A stretch of 64,000 nucleotides of DNA from Lentilactobacillus senioris DSM 24302 = JCM 17472. GTDB lineage: Bacteria > Bacillota > Bacilli > Lactobacillales > Lactobacillaceae. Below, piece after piece: positions 17,146-24,816 of this stretch. The translations under genes were made by a program, and so were the position numbers. The stretch spans positions 124,001-188,000 of the forward strand of contig NZ_AYZR01000009.1 in assembly GCF_001436555.1 (NCBI RefSeq). The letters are read 5' to 3'. How positions within the stretch are numbered: position 1 is the first letter of the stretch; each line of letters opens with the position of its first letter. The notes beneath the pieces are model-generated. The model was given only the letters and a program-made list of their open reading frames with translations, was not told the DNA's origin and ran no database searches.

Positions 17146-17505
17146 ATGAATATTCGAGAAATTGAAGCTCTAAACCTACCTGTTTCTAACCTACAAGCTA
17201 GTCTCCGCTTTTACCATGAAGTCTTTGATCTGCCTATTTTAGAGCTGGCAGACGACGTTAAAGCTGCTCGTCTAGCCAAGCAATTATTGATTTTTAGTCC
17301 CCAAGAAGTTGTTAATCCGATTGAATTCAGTGTGGTAGCCAAAGATTCAGTGGCAGCTCTTGAGTCCCATTTAGCTAATTACGGCGTGGATATCAAGCAA
17401 CCCGCGCACACAGTCAAAGTAATGGGCCGAGACGCTACTGCTATTGTCGTAGCTGACTTAGACGATAATTTAATTACCATCAATACCTACGCGCAAAAGG
17501 GGTAA
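17146..17505 (+). CDS. VOC (glyoxalase/bleomycin-resistance fold) family protein
   Basis: 119 residues forming the paired beta-alpha-beta-beta-beta modules of the vicinal-oxygen-chelate superfamily. Seen here are LNLPVSNLQASLRFYHEVFDLPI at the N-terminus and a second module starting near 62 and ending in VVADLDDNLITINTYA. Metal ligands are not obvious enough to assign a reaction. It shares a promoter with the CPBP gene two bases downstream. Confidence 0.75.
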   Translation: MNIREIEALNLPVSNLQASLRFYHEVFDLPILELADDVKAARLAKQLLIFSPQEVVNPIEFSVVAKDSVAALESHLANYGVDIKQPAHTVKVMGRDATAIVVADLDDNLITINTYAQKG

Positions 17506-17507
17506 TT

Positions 17508-18179
17508 ATGCGATATCTCTTCTTAAAGGGTGGTCAAATTGTTAAATGGCTATTCTTTTTATTTATTTACCTACTATCGTCCACGTTAATTTCAATAGCT
17601 GGTGAATTTCCGAATCAGCCCGATCGAATGGCCCAGTTTTTGGGAATTGGACTAATTTCTAGTGCTATTTCTCTAGGCTTTATTGGCTGGCGTTACTGGG
17701 TCCAACTTCAAGCTAATAATCCACGTAATTTCGGTAAATATCCAATTACGTGGCAAAAAGTTAGTCGGTTATTTTTGCTGTTTGCCGCTATGTTAGTTTT
17801 GCAGTACATTTGGAGCTTACTGATCACCTTAGGAATTTTACAATTTCCTGCTAATCAGCAAGCGGTAGATGTCGCAGCTAATCAAATGCCGTTTTGGAAT
17901 AATTTATTTGCCGTTGCGGTGGCACCGTTCTTTGAGGAATTAATTTTTCGAGGAATTTTTCTAAACTATTTCTTCGCCAAAAATACAAAATGGAACAACT
18001 TCTTTGGTATTTTGGTTAGCGGCCTATTATTTGGGTTAGGTCACGAACCTAGTTTTGACTCGACGCTGCTAATGTACTCCGCAATGGGGTGGCTGTTAGG
18101 CTTGACCTACTTACGATTTAGAGACATTCGGTTTAACACCGCCTTACACATTATGAATAACTTGCTGACGGTAATTTAA
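17508..18179 (+). CDS. CPBP-family intramembrane metalloprotease, second copy
   Basis: 223 residues with about six membrane segments. The catalytic motifs are EELIFRG (near 144-150), GLGHE (near 181-185) and a C-terminal HIMNN. The sequence is distinct from the other CPBP protein in this window. Shine-Dalgarno AAAGGGG is inside the end of the VOC gene, so the two are co-translated. Substrate unknown. Confidence 0.83.
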   Translation: MRYLFLKGGQIVKWLFFLFIYLLSSTLISIAGEFPNQPDRMAQFLGIGLISSAISLGFIGWRYWVQLQANNPRNFGKYPITWQKVSRLFLLFAAMLVLQYIWSLLITLGILQFPANQQAVDVAANQMPFWNNLFAVAVAPFFEELIFRGIFLNYFFAKNTKWNNFFGILVSGLLFGLGHEPSFDSTLLMYSAMGWLLGLTYLRFRDIRFNTALHIMNNLLTVI

Positions 18180-18211
18180 AAAACGTCTCCTGTTTAACGG
18201 GAGGCGTTTTC
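18180..18211. terminator. Terminator shared by convergent CPBP and DUF2075 genes
   Basis: A 10-bp stem AAACGTCTCC / GGAGGCGTTT (one wobble) with an 8-base loop, flanked by T- and A-runs. Confidence 0.85.
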
Positions 18212-19372
18212 TTATTGGTTTAACCAATCTCTTAATTTAGGGTCATGAGCATACAAGTAAGTTCCCTTCACACCCCGCTTTAGTAGTACGTTCAGTGAAT
18301 TACGTAAAAGGGCTACTTTACTATTTTCATAGTCAGTTCCGCTTAAGTCTGCTCGATGTTTGAAAACCTCAACGTCTGTTGCTAACTCTGGATTAACCCC
18401 GAGGCGTTTATCAGCCGTTAAGTAAAATGGCGGTCCGATGATGATGCCAATGTAACTCAAATCAAATCCTTGAACGGTATAAATACTTCCCACCTCGTCA
18501 ATTGTTTGAGGCTGTTCCGCCCACGGGATACTCGTAAAGTTGTATTGATCCCAGGGCAACTTAAACTGCCCTTCAGTAATATAGTGTTTACCCCCATCTA
18601 AAGTGGAAGGATAACCAGAGGTGGCCGTAATTCTAGCCATACCAACTTCTTGGTTTCTGGCCACAATTTGTTGTCGCATTGCTTCAGCATCGTCATACAC
18701 CCGAAAATCATAATCGGTTGCTGGTAGCTCTATTGGCTTAATTATTTCACCACTGACAAAATCATTGAGCCAGTTCAATAATTCTACCGGTGCCTGCAAT
18801 CGAAACTGCTGCTGCAATTGCACCCACTGTTGTGGACGCTCACCAATTACTTGCTGAAGTTGCTTAGTCGTCCAATAGCTTTTAGTTTTTAATACCTGCT
18901 CCGGATCAAATACCAAGATGGTAACGTGACTTAGGTTAATAATATCAGCCAATTGGTTATTGCCGTAATAATTATTATAATGATCAGCCTTGCTTAACAG
19001 TAAATGGGCTTCGTCAATTACCGCTAAATCTACCTGTGTATTTTGCTTATGGGCTTTGTTGATAAACGTAGTCGGCCGTTCGAAGAATTTTTTTAGTAGT
19101 CCCGGGGTTGCTCCGGCAATTTGCCGATAAACTTTTAATAACTCCGGATGATTAACCAAAAAGCGTGGCGCTTCAACTTTTTGAGCCATTTGGGCGAAAA
19201 AGTGATTTAACAGTACACTTTTGCCGGTTCCTGCTTCACCTTGAAGCACAAAAACGGCGTGCTCAGGTTGAGTCATTGCCGTTTGGGTAAAAGTTATCAT
19301 TTGTTTTAGCGTCGTTTGTTGTTCAGCAGTTAACTCCGCATCGAATGTTAATGCCTGATATTCGTTATTCAT
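18212..19372 (-). CDS. DUF2075-family P-loop ATPase (schlafen-like helicase domain)
   Basis: 386 residues. Walker A GEAGTGKS lies near 45-52 and Walker B with DEAHLL near 118-123. A later VQGFDLSYIGIIIG segment is typical of DUF2075, whose helicase-like core is related to superfamily 1. The biological role is not established, although relatives turn up in defence and mobile contexts. The start overlaps the end of the esterase gene by eight bases, so it is the second gene of a two-gene operon. Confidence 0.8.
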   Translation of the reverse strand: MNNEYQALTFDAELTAEQQTTLKQMITFTQTAMTQPEHAVFVLQGEAGTGKSVLLNHFFAQMAQKVEAPRFLVNHPELLKVYRQIAGATPGLLKKFFERPTTFINKAHKQNTQVDLAVIDEAHLLLSKADHYNNYYGNNQLADIINLSHVTILVFDPEQVLKTKSYWTTKQLQQVIGERPQQWVQLQQQFRLQAPVELLNWLNDFVSGEIIKPIELPATDYDFRVYDDAEAMRQQIVARNQEVGMARITATSGYPSTLDGGKHYITEGQFKLPWDQYNFTSIPWAEQPQTIDEVGSIYTVQGFDLSYIGIIIGPPFYLTADKRLGVNPELATDVEVFKHRADLSGTDYENSKVALLRNSLNVLLKRGVKGTYLYAHDPKLRDWLNQ

Positions 19373-20084
19373 TAGTATAATGTTGCAACCAATTTAGTGC
19401 CATTTCAAACCAACTAGCAAATTCTGGATATACTTTTCCGGCGTTTTGATCCGCAACGTACTCGTTAGCCAAGGAAATGCCGTGCTTACCGGTGCTAAAT
19501 TCGTGCAATTCAAACGGTACGTGATTAGTAGCCAAAGTCTCAGAGTATGGACCAATGTGTTGGGTATAAGGCGTCACCGTATCATTAATAGAACCAAAGA
19601 TAAAGGTTGGTAAAGTTTGCTCTGTAACTAAGGCGTTCACATCTTCAGATTTGACGCCCATGCCCTCATCCAAGGTAGGCGCAATTACTGGGTAACCCAA
19701 TAAAACGTACTTCAAAGCGTTGTTAGCATGAGTAGAATATTCAGCAACTAACTGACCACCAGCAGAAAAACCTAACATACCTAGTTTATCGGTATCCACG
19801 TTAAGTTCTGCAGCATGGTCCACTACATATTGTACTGCAGCGGCTACCGTTGCTTTGCTGTCCGCATAGTTTTTATGATCACCAATAGGATAACGAATAA
19901 CAGCGGCTTGATAGCCTTTTGTCATAAAGCTCAACGCTACGCGCGCAGAGTCCTTGGCTTGAAATTGTTTGTAACCCCCACCAGGTACGATAAAAATTAG
20001 TGGTAATCGGTTTTCAGTATTGTTTAAGTATAAATCTAAGTATGTTGCTTGTTCGCGATTCAATTCGATTTCTGTATGTTGCAT
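19365..20084 (-). CDS. Alpha/beta-hydrolase (carboxylesterase-like)
   Basis: 239 residues. An oxyanion-type VPGGGY near 33-38 and the nucleophile serine in GFSAGG near 106-111 mark a BD-FAE/acetyl-esterase-like hydrolase. An aspartate in FGSINDTVTP (near 181) and a histidine in STGKHGIS (near 207) complete a plausible triad. Substrate unknown. GGAGGTGATTTC precedes the ATG. It is the first gene before the DUF2075 ATPase. Confidence 0.85.
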   Translation of the reverse strand: MQHTEIELNREQATYLDLYLNNTENRLPLIFIVPGGGYKQFQAKDSARVALSFMTKGYQAAVIRYPIGDHKNYADSKATVAAAVQYVVDHAAELNVDTDKLGMLGFSAGGQLVAEYSTHANNALKYVLLGYPVIAPTLDEGMGVKSEDVNALVTEQTLPTFIFGSINDTVTPYTQHIGPYSETLATNHVPFELHEFSTGKHGISLANEYVADQNAGKVYPEFASWFEMALNWLQHYTNE

Positions 20085-20176
20085 GAAATCACCTCCACGG
20101 TTAATGATAATGATTTAAGGAACCTAGTTCAAATAAAAATAAGCAATGATGCAATAGGAAAACTTGATAGTAAAAA

Positions 20177-20204
20177 GGAGTCGGCGGGAATCGAACCTGC
20201 GTCC
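20177..20204 (-). other. tmRNA/tRNA 3'-end-like remnant, possible attachment site
   Basis: On the minus strand 28 bases read GGACGCAGGTTCGATTC followed by CCGCCGACTCC. This is the T-arm and acceptor 3' strand expected for the end of a tmRNA. The rest of a tmRNA is absent because crcB coding sequence begins 15 bases upstream. The T-stem has an A-C mismatch, so the piece looks decayed. Such truncated copies are commonly left where an element integrated into ssrA. No integrase is in the window, so this is inference. Confidence 0.4.
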
Positions 20205-20218
20205 AGCGACATCACTAC

Positions 20219-20563
20219 CTAAATCTGTAACCCCAACCACAACAAACTCCAGCCCCCTACATAACTAATTACAAGGTAGGCAAGTAAGCGGCCCCAACTT
20301 CTAGCATTGATCAGCATCGCCGCTTCATTCATAAACGTCGAAAAAGTAGTGAAACCTCCCAAGGCTCCCACCCCTAGCAGTAACCAAATTGAATCGCCCC
20401 AACCTTGCGCTAGTAATAACCCCATCAAAAAACAGCCGAGTAAGTTAATCACCAATGTTGCTACCGGAAAGGTAATTAAGATGTACTTTTTGACCAAGTT
20501 AGAAATACCGTAGCGAGCGCTAGCCCCCACCATCGCACCGCCACCAACTAGTAATAGGTTCAT
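20219..20563 (-). CDS. crcB: Fluoride channel subunit CrcB/Fluc (copy 1)
   Basis: 114 residues, four membrane helices. Family signatures are GGGAMVGASARYG at the start, FPVATLVINLLGCFLMG and GALGGFTTFSTFMNEA, where the TTFSTF segment lines the fluoride path. The antiparallel dimer exports fluoride passively. Overlapping the second crcB by four bases suggests the two gene products form a heterodimer. It is the last gene of the operon. Confidence 0.93.
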   Translation of the reverse strand: MNLLLVGGGAMVGASARYGISNLVKKYILITFPVATLVINLLGCFLMGLLLAQGWGDSIWLLLGVGALGGFTTFSTFMNEAAMLINARSWGRLLAYLVISYVGGWSLLWLGLQI

Positions 20564-20946
20564 ACCGGTCGCCTCCGTTCTACTAATCGGCGGCTAAGCC
20601 AAATAGCGGCCCAACTAATTAGTAGGCCACCAAATAAGCTAATGCCATCATATATAAATGCTAACCCATACTGGTGGTGTAAAAACATTTGTAGTGTTTC
20701 GTTACTAAAGGTAGAAAAAGTGGTCATAGCGCCGACAAAACCAGTCCCCATACCTACCACTACGCTGCTAGGTAGCTTGCTAACTTCACCAACATAGTGA
20801 CTAATAAACGCTAACAAAAAACAGCCCACTAAATTCACCACTAAGGTAGCTACCGGAAAACCGTGCGTTGGAGCTAACCACAGGCTAATTCCATAGCGAG
20901 TGATGCCACCAAAAAAAGCAAAGCAGGCAACTGCTAAGTAATTCAT
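20560..20946 (-). CDS. crcB: Fluoride channel subunit CrcB/Fluc (copy 2)
   Basis: 128 residues with the same four-helix plan: GGITRYGISL, FPVATLVVNLVGCFLLAF and GFVGAMTTFSTFSNET. A short arginine-rich tail ends the protein. Its start overlaps the stop of the DUF190 gene by one base, and its end overlaps the next crcB. Paired crcB genes are usual in Gram-positives and give heterodimeric fluoride channels. Confidence 0.93.
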   Translation of the reverse strand: MNYLAVACFAFFGGITRYGISLWLAPTHGFPVATLVVNLVGCFLLAFISHYVGEVSKLPSSVVVGMGTGFVGAMTTFSTFSNETLQMFLHHQYGLAFIYDGISLFGGLLISWAAIWLSRRLVERRRPV

Positions 20947-21602
20947 TAATGTTTCTCTCCTTCATTTTTAATTACTAAACTAGCGCTAGTTTTAAATACC
21001 ACGCCCTCGGTAACTGCGGTTTCTAACTTCGGCAACAGAGTTTGAGCTTGTTGTTCGGTCATAAAAATATCAATCACCACCGGTACGTTTTTGCTAAATG
21101 AAAACTTGGGGCTATATTGTTTGTGTTCCTTACCAAAGCCTTTGATTCCCTTAGTCACCGAAACCCAATCAATTCCGGCTTCTTGCAACGTATTCAAGAC
21201 AACATCTAAATCAGCTTTGCCGTCACTTTGCTTAACGTTTTTCATAAAAATTTTGACATTCATGTAATCGCTAAGATTATTCTTCAATTTGTCATCCGCC
21301 TCCTCCGGTATCGTTGTAACTTCACCACGTTCCACCATCGATTTAATGGTTGGCAGCACTTGAACTAGTTGCTCATTGGGTAAGACGGCTTCTAAAATCA
21401 ATGGATCGTTATTAAAAGCAGAATCTTCTAAAACATTATCTTGGCGAGCTGTATAATCTGCTAACCCAGTCAAGCTTCTTCTGACCGTTAAGCCAGCCAC
21501 TTGTTTCTGCCATAAATATCTTTGGATTAGTGTTGCAACGTTTCCCGTCTGATTGTGCGACATTTCTGGCACTAAGACCCGTAATAACGTTCGATTAGCC
21601 AT
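20946..21602 (-). CDS. Tandem DUF190 protein of the fluoride operon
   Basis: 218 residues containing two ferredoxin-like DUF190 modules, at about 1-100 (YLWQKQVAGLTVRRSLTGLADY) and 110-212 (TLQEAGIDWVSVTKGIKGFG). DUF190 is a PII-like fold often encoded next to crcB, where it is suspected of modulating the channel. The fused two-module form and its first position in the operon are clear from sequence. The role is inferred from context. AAAGGGG lies upstream of the ATG at 21602. I see no fluoride riboswitch before it. Confidence 0.8.
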   Translation of the reverse strand: MANRTLLRVLVPEMSHNQTGNVATLIQRYLWQKQVAGLTVRRSLTGLADYTARQDNVLEDSAFNNDPLILEAVLPNEQLVQVLPTIKSMVERGEVTTIPEEADDKLKNNLSDYMNVKIFMKNVKQSDGKADLDVVLNTLQEAGIDWVSVTKGIKGFGKEHKQYSPKFSFSKNVPVVIDIFMTEQQAQTLLPKLETAVTEGVVFKTSASLVIKNEGEKH

Positions 21603-21631
21603 CTTAAATTCCCCTTTGTAAATATTTTTGG

Positions 21632-21661
21632 TTGACGAATGGTACCTAACTAGCTTAATAT
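21632..21661 (+). promoter_or_regulatory. Promoter of the trpXYZ-type operon leader
   Basis: TTGACG (21632-21637) and TAATAT (21656-21661) with an 18-base spacer (or TTAATA with 17). Transcription would begin about 25 bases before the leader ORF. Confidence 0.6.
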
Positions 21662-21693
21662 TAAAATATTCTCACACGAAAGGAAAGATTACT

Positions 21694-21735
21694 ATGACTA
21701 ATTGTTATGTACTTCAAACTTGGCAAAGCCGGTAA
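21694..21735 (+). CDS. 13-residue leader peptide of the trpXYZ-type operon
   Basis: The ORF reads MTNCYVLQTWQSR from an ATG at 21694, with GAAAGGAAAG upstream at normal spacing, and ends at TAA 21733-21735. It holds one Trp and one Tyr codon. The last two codons (AGC CGG, 21727-21732) are the sequence AGCCGG. That sequence can pair with CCGGCT in each of two downstream terminators, so ribosome position on this ORF could decide which structure forms. Translation and ligand sensing are not demonstrated. Confidence 0.55.
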   Translation: MTNCYVLQTWQSR

Positions 21736-21888
21736 CAAGTCACATCGATTCGGATGCGGCTTGATCTTGTTGCGATCAAAAACGCATCCGAGCCGGTAAT
21801 CTTTCACTAACTAAGGCTGGTCGGATGAAATCCGGCTGGCCGCTTTTTTTCGAGCAATTCCGCCACCGGCTGGATTGCTCGTTTTTTT
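21725..21888 (+). promoter_or_regulatory. Leader attenuator with two tandem terminators
   Basis: An 8-bp stem CGGATGCG / CGCATCCG (21751-21758 with 21783-21790) encloses a TGATC/GATCA stem. Terminator 1 spans 21815-21850 (GGCTGG and CGGAT arms, T7). Terminator 2 spans 21851-21888 (CGAGCAAT / ATTGCTCG, T7). AGCCGG occurs at 21727-21732 and 21791-21796, and its complement CCGGCT lies inside both terminators (21832-21837, 21866-21871). This permits exclusive folds. No T-box GGTGG element is present. This fills the 21603-21933 gap. Confidence 0.65.
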
Positions 21889-21933
21889 CGCTGAATTTTG
21901 ATCACCCACTTTGAAAAGAAAGAAGAAAAAACT

Positions 21934-22932
21934 ATGAAACGAATGTACGGCCTTATCATCATCCTACTAGTATTTTTAGGAGTAGCGTTTGTCAAAGAAC
22001 AACCCACTTCCTCTCAACAAATTAACAAAACTCCCACAGTTGGGATCTTACAGTTAATGTCTCACCCCGCCTTGGATGCCATTCATAAGGGAATCGTTGC
22101 CGGCCTAAAGGACGGCGGCTACACCGAAGGTAAGAACTTGAAGATTGATTTTCAAAACGCTGAAAATGATCAGAGTAACCTGAAAACCATGAGCACCAAG
22201 TTTGAAAATGAAGACACTGATATTTCAATTGGAATTGCTACCCCAGCGGCTCAGGCATTAGCCAACACTATCACTAATCGTCCGGTAATTTTAGGAGACG
22301 TTACCGATCCTAAGGGTGCTGGTTTGGTTCAAAATAATAAACGCCCAGGTGGCCACATCACTGGCGTTTCTGATCGAGCACCCCTTAAACAGCAACTAGG
22401 ATTAATCAAACAATTAATGCCTAAGCTCAAAACACTAGGCATCATTTACACCTCCAGCGATGATTCCGCCGTAGCCCAATACAAACAGTTCGTTCAAATG
22501 TGTCAAAAAGAGCACATCCAATATAAAGCCTACTCCATCACCAACTCTAATGACTTGAATCAAGTAGCTCAAAAAGCAGCTGGCTCAGTGGATGCGATTT
22601 ATGTTCCCACCGATAACACCATCGCCGGGGCTATGAGCACCCTATCCGCTGCCGCTGATCAACAAGGGATTCCGGTTTTCCCAGCTGTGGATACCATGGT
22701 GAAAAACGGGGGCCTAGCTACTTATAGTGTCGATCAATACCAAACCGGAGTGGCGATTGGTAAAATGACCGCCAAAATTTTAAAGGGTAAGGCTAATCCA
22801 GCCACCACACCCATCCAATTTGTCGACACCGGTAAACTGATTATCAACGAAAAGCAAGCCAAGAAGCTAGGTATTAATATTCCTGCTAACTTAATTCAAG
22901 AAGCCAAAACGAAGGGAGAACTAATCAAATGA
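21934..22932 (+). CDS. ABC transporter substrate-binding protein, TrpX-like
   Basis: 332 residues from the ATG at 21934 (MKRMYGLIIILLVFLG). The frame is open from 21898, but the upstream start would lie next to the terminator. A signal-anchor helix occupies about 4-21, without a lipobox cysteine. The mature part is an ABC_sub_bind (DUF534-type) domain: VGILQLMSHPALDAIHKGI, IGIATPAAQALAN, VTDPKGAGLV, YVPTDNT and QYQTGVAIGKMTAKIL. In streptococci and lactobacilli this family with a TrpY/Z pair is predicted to import tryptophan. Here the ligand is inferred. The end overlaps the permease start by four bases. Confidence 0.8.
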   Translation: MKRMYGLIIILLVFLGVAFVKEQPTSSQQINKTPTVGILQLMSHPALDAIHKGIVAGLKDGGYTEGKNLKIDFQNAENDQSNLKTMSTKFENEDTDISIGIATPAAQALANTITNRPVILGDVTDPKGAGLVQNNKRPGGHITGVSDRAPLKQQLGLIKQLMPKLKTLGIIYTSSDDSAVAQYKQFVQMCQKEHIQYKAYSITNSNDLNQVAQKAAGSVDAIYVPTDNTIAGAMSTLSAAADQQGIPVFPAVDTMVKNGGLATYSVDQYQTGVAIGKMTAKILKGKANPATTPIQFVDTGKLIINEKQAKKLGINIPANLIQEAKTKGELIK

Positions 22933-23819
22933 GTATAATCGTATCTGCAATCGGCCAAGGCCTCATTTGGGGCGTCATTGGGTTAGGCCTCTTCTTAACC
23001 TTTCGCATTCTAGACTTTCCGGATATGACCGTAGAAGGCACTTTCCCATTGGGGGCTGCGGTGTGTGCCGCTGCCGTTTCTCACGGGGTATCTCCCATTT
23101 TAGCTACCCTGTTAGCTTTTGGCGCCGGTACTTTAGCCGGCCTAGCTACTGGACTACTTTACACCAAGGGCAAAATTCCCATTTTATTAGCCGGAATCTT
23201 AGTAATGACCGCTACGTATTCTATTAATTTACGAATTATGGGCCGGGCTAACCTTTCCCTATACGGCAAACACACTCTATTCAATGGTCAGTTCCTAAAC
23301 TCATTACCACCATATTTTAATAGTGTGGTTTTGGGCTTAATCATCATCGCTATTATCACCGCCATCATTATTTACTTTCTCCAAACTAACCTTGGACAAG
23401 CTTTTATCGCCACTGGTGATAATCCAACCATGGCCAAATCTTTAGGTATCAGTACTGACAACATGCAAATCATGGGTGTCGGGGTTTCTAATGGTTTAAT
23501 TGCCTTAGGTGGCGCTTTAGTTGCCCAAAACAACGGTTTTGCCGACGTCAACATGGGAATCGGCGTGATCGTGGTGGCATTAGCTTCGATTATTATTGGC
23601 GAAGTGGTATTTGGAGAATTAACGATGAATCAACGCTTAATTGCTACTACCCTCGGGAGTATCCTTTATCGTTTCGTGATTTTAATTGTCTTAACCCTTG
23701 GCTTTAATGCTAATGATTTAAATTTGATTTCAGCTATCGTGTTAGCAATCTTTATGATGGTCCCAGCGATGGAAAGTCGCTTTAGACTTAGACACACGTT
23801 CTTAAAAGGGGGTAAGTAA
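22929..23819 (+). CDS. ABC transporter permease, TrpY-like
   Basis: 296 residues with about eight to nine membrane segments, a branched-chain-type (BPD_transp_2) permease. The start MSIIVSAIGQGLIWGVIGLGLFLTFR and the segment ATGDNPTMAKSLGI are typical of this group. It is translationally coupled to the binding protein (ATGA) and to the ATPase one base downstream. It forms the membrane channel of the probable tryptophan or amino-acid importer. Confidence 0.85.
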   Translation: MSIIVSAIGQGLIWGVIGLGLFLTFRILDFPDMTVEGTFPLGAAVCAAAVSHGVSPILATLLAFGAGTLAGLATGLLYTKGKIPILLAGILVMTATYSINLRIMGRANLSLYGKHTLFNGQFLNSLPPYFNSVVLGLIIIAIITAIIIYFLQTNLGQAFIATGDNPTMAKSLGISTDNMQIMGVGVSNGLIALGGALVAQNNGFADVNMGIGVIVVALASIIIGEVVFGELTMNQRLIATTLGSILYRFVILIVLTLGFNANDLNLISAIVLAIFMMVPAMESRFRLRHTFLKGGK

Positions 23820-23820
23820 A

Positions 23821-24594
23821 ATGACCACTCCATTACTAGAACTAAAAAACGTGGTGGTAACCGTAAATGCGGGAACCGCTGAAGAACTAAACATTATGGA
23901 TCACCTCAATTTAACCATTAATCAAGGCGACTTTATTACCGTCCTTGGGACCAACGGTGCTGGTAAATCTACTTTATTCAACGTTATCGGCGGCGATTTG
24001 CCAATTACTAGCGGTCAAATTTTGCTTAATGGCAAAGATATTTCCCACTTAAGCGTCGAAAAGCGGACCCGCTTTTTAAGTCGTGTTTTTCAAGATCCCA
24101 AGATGGGAACGGCTCCGCGAATGACGGTAGCAGAAAACTTACTGCTGGCCCAAAAACGGGGACAGCGAAGAACTCTCCTTCCTAGAAAGCTCAAGCAACA
24201 ACTACCTTCTTTTGAGGAACTAACGGCTACTATGCCTAACGATCTTCATGAGCGCCTAAATACTCCAACCGGTAAACTTTCTGGTGGCCAGCGCCAAGCC
24301 CTTAGCTTCTTAATGGCCACGGTGAAGCGGCCAGATATCTTATTGTTAGATGAACATACCGCTGCCTTAGATCCTAAAACCTCGACTGATTTAATGCGCA
24401 TCACCAACCAACGGATTACCGAAGAACGGCTTACTTGCTTAATGATTACTCACCACCTAACTGATGCCCTTCAATCTGGTAATCGGTTAATTGTATTAAG
24501 CCACGGCCAGATTGTCTTTGACGTCAACGGACAAGCTAAACAAGATTTAACCCAAGAACAGCTTTATGATTACTTTAGTGATTTAGCTGATTAA
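23821..24594 (+). CDS. ABC transporter ATP-binding protein, TrpZ-like
   Basis: 257 residues. Walker A GTNGAGKST (near 42-50), signature LSGGQRQALSFLMA, Walker B ILLLDEHTAALDPKT with histidine where most ABC proteins have proline in the DEP motif (the DEHTAALDP form is common in this subgroup), and H-loop THHLTDAL. Energises the upstream permease. Last gene of the operon, followed by a terminator. Confidence 0.88.
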   Translation: MTTPLLELKNVVVTVNAGTAEELNIMDHLNLTINQGDFITVLGTNGAGKSTLFNVIGGDLPITSGQILLNGKDISHLSVEKRTRFLSRVFQDPKMGTAPRMTVAENLLLAQKRGQRRTLLPRKLKQQLPSFEELTATMPNDLHERLNTPTGKLSGGQRQALSFLMATVKRPDILLLDEHTAALDPKTSTDLMRITNQRITEERLTCLMITHHLTDALQSGNRLIVLSHGQIVFDVNGQAKQDLTQEQLYDYFSDLAD

Positions 24595-24611
24595 TAAATA
24601 TTTTCTGAGCA

Positions 24612-24640
24612 AGACTGCCACCATTGGGCGGTCTTTTTTA
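24612..24640 (+). terminator. Terminator of the trpXYZ-type operon
   Basis: AGACTGCC / GGCGGTCT stem (one wobble), seven-base loop and a TTTTTT tract. Confidence 0.85.
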
Positions 24641-24664
24641 GTAATTTCATTGGTACTGCTTTCA

Positions 24665-24693
24665 TTGAACCCGTTGGGCACTATTGCTATAAT
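24665..24693 (+). promoter_or_regulatory. Promoter of the yfcC-pepV operon
   Basis: TTGAAC (24665-24670), a 17-base spacer and TATAAT (24688-24693) with a TGC extension. About 115 bases of AT-rich leader precede the gene, and I see no recognised riboswitch there. Confidence 0.8.
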
Positions 24694-24816
24694 GATTTTA
24701 ACAGGGAAAAATAATAAAAATTAATCTCATTATTATTTATTTTCTGCGAAAGTTCATCATTTCACCATATTTATTGTTTATAGTATGTATTAATAATTAG
24801 TAAAGGAAGTGACACC

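Noticed and set aside
20177-20560. Full-length tmRNA on the minus strand
   Set aside because: Only the last 28 bases match. The upstream sequence is intact crcB coding sequence.
21603-21690. Fluoride riboswitch before the DUF190-crcB operon
   Set aside because: I could not find the conserved core on the minus strand.
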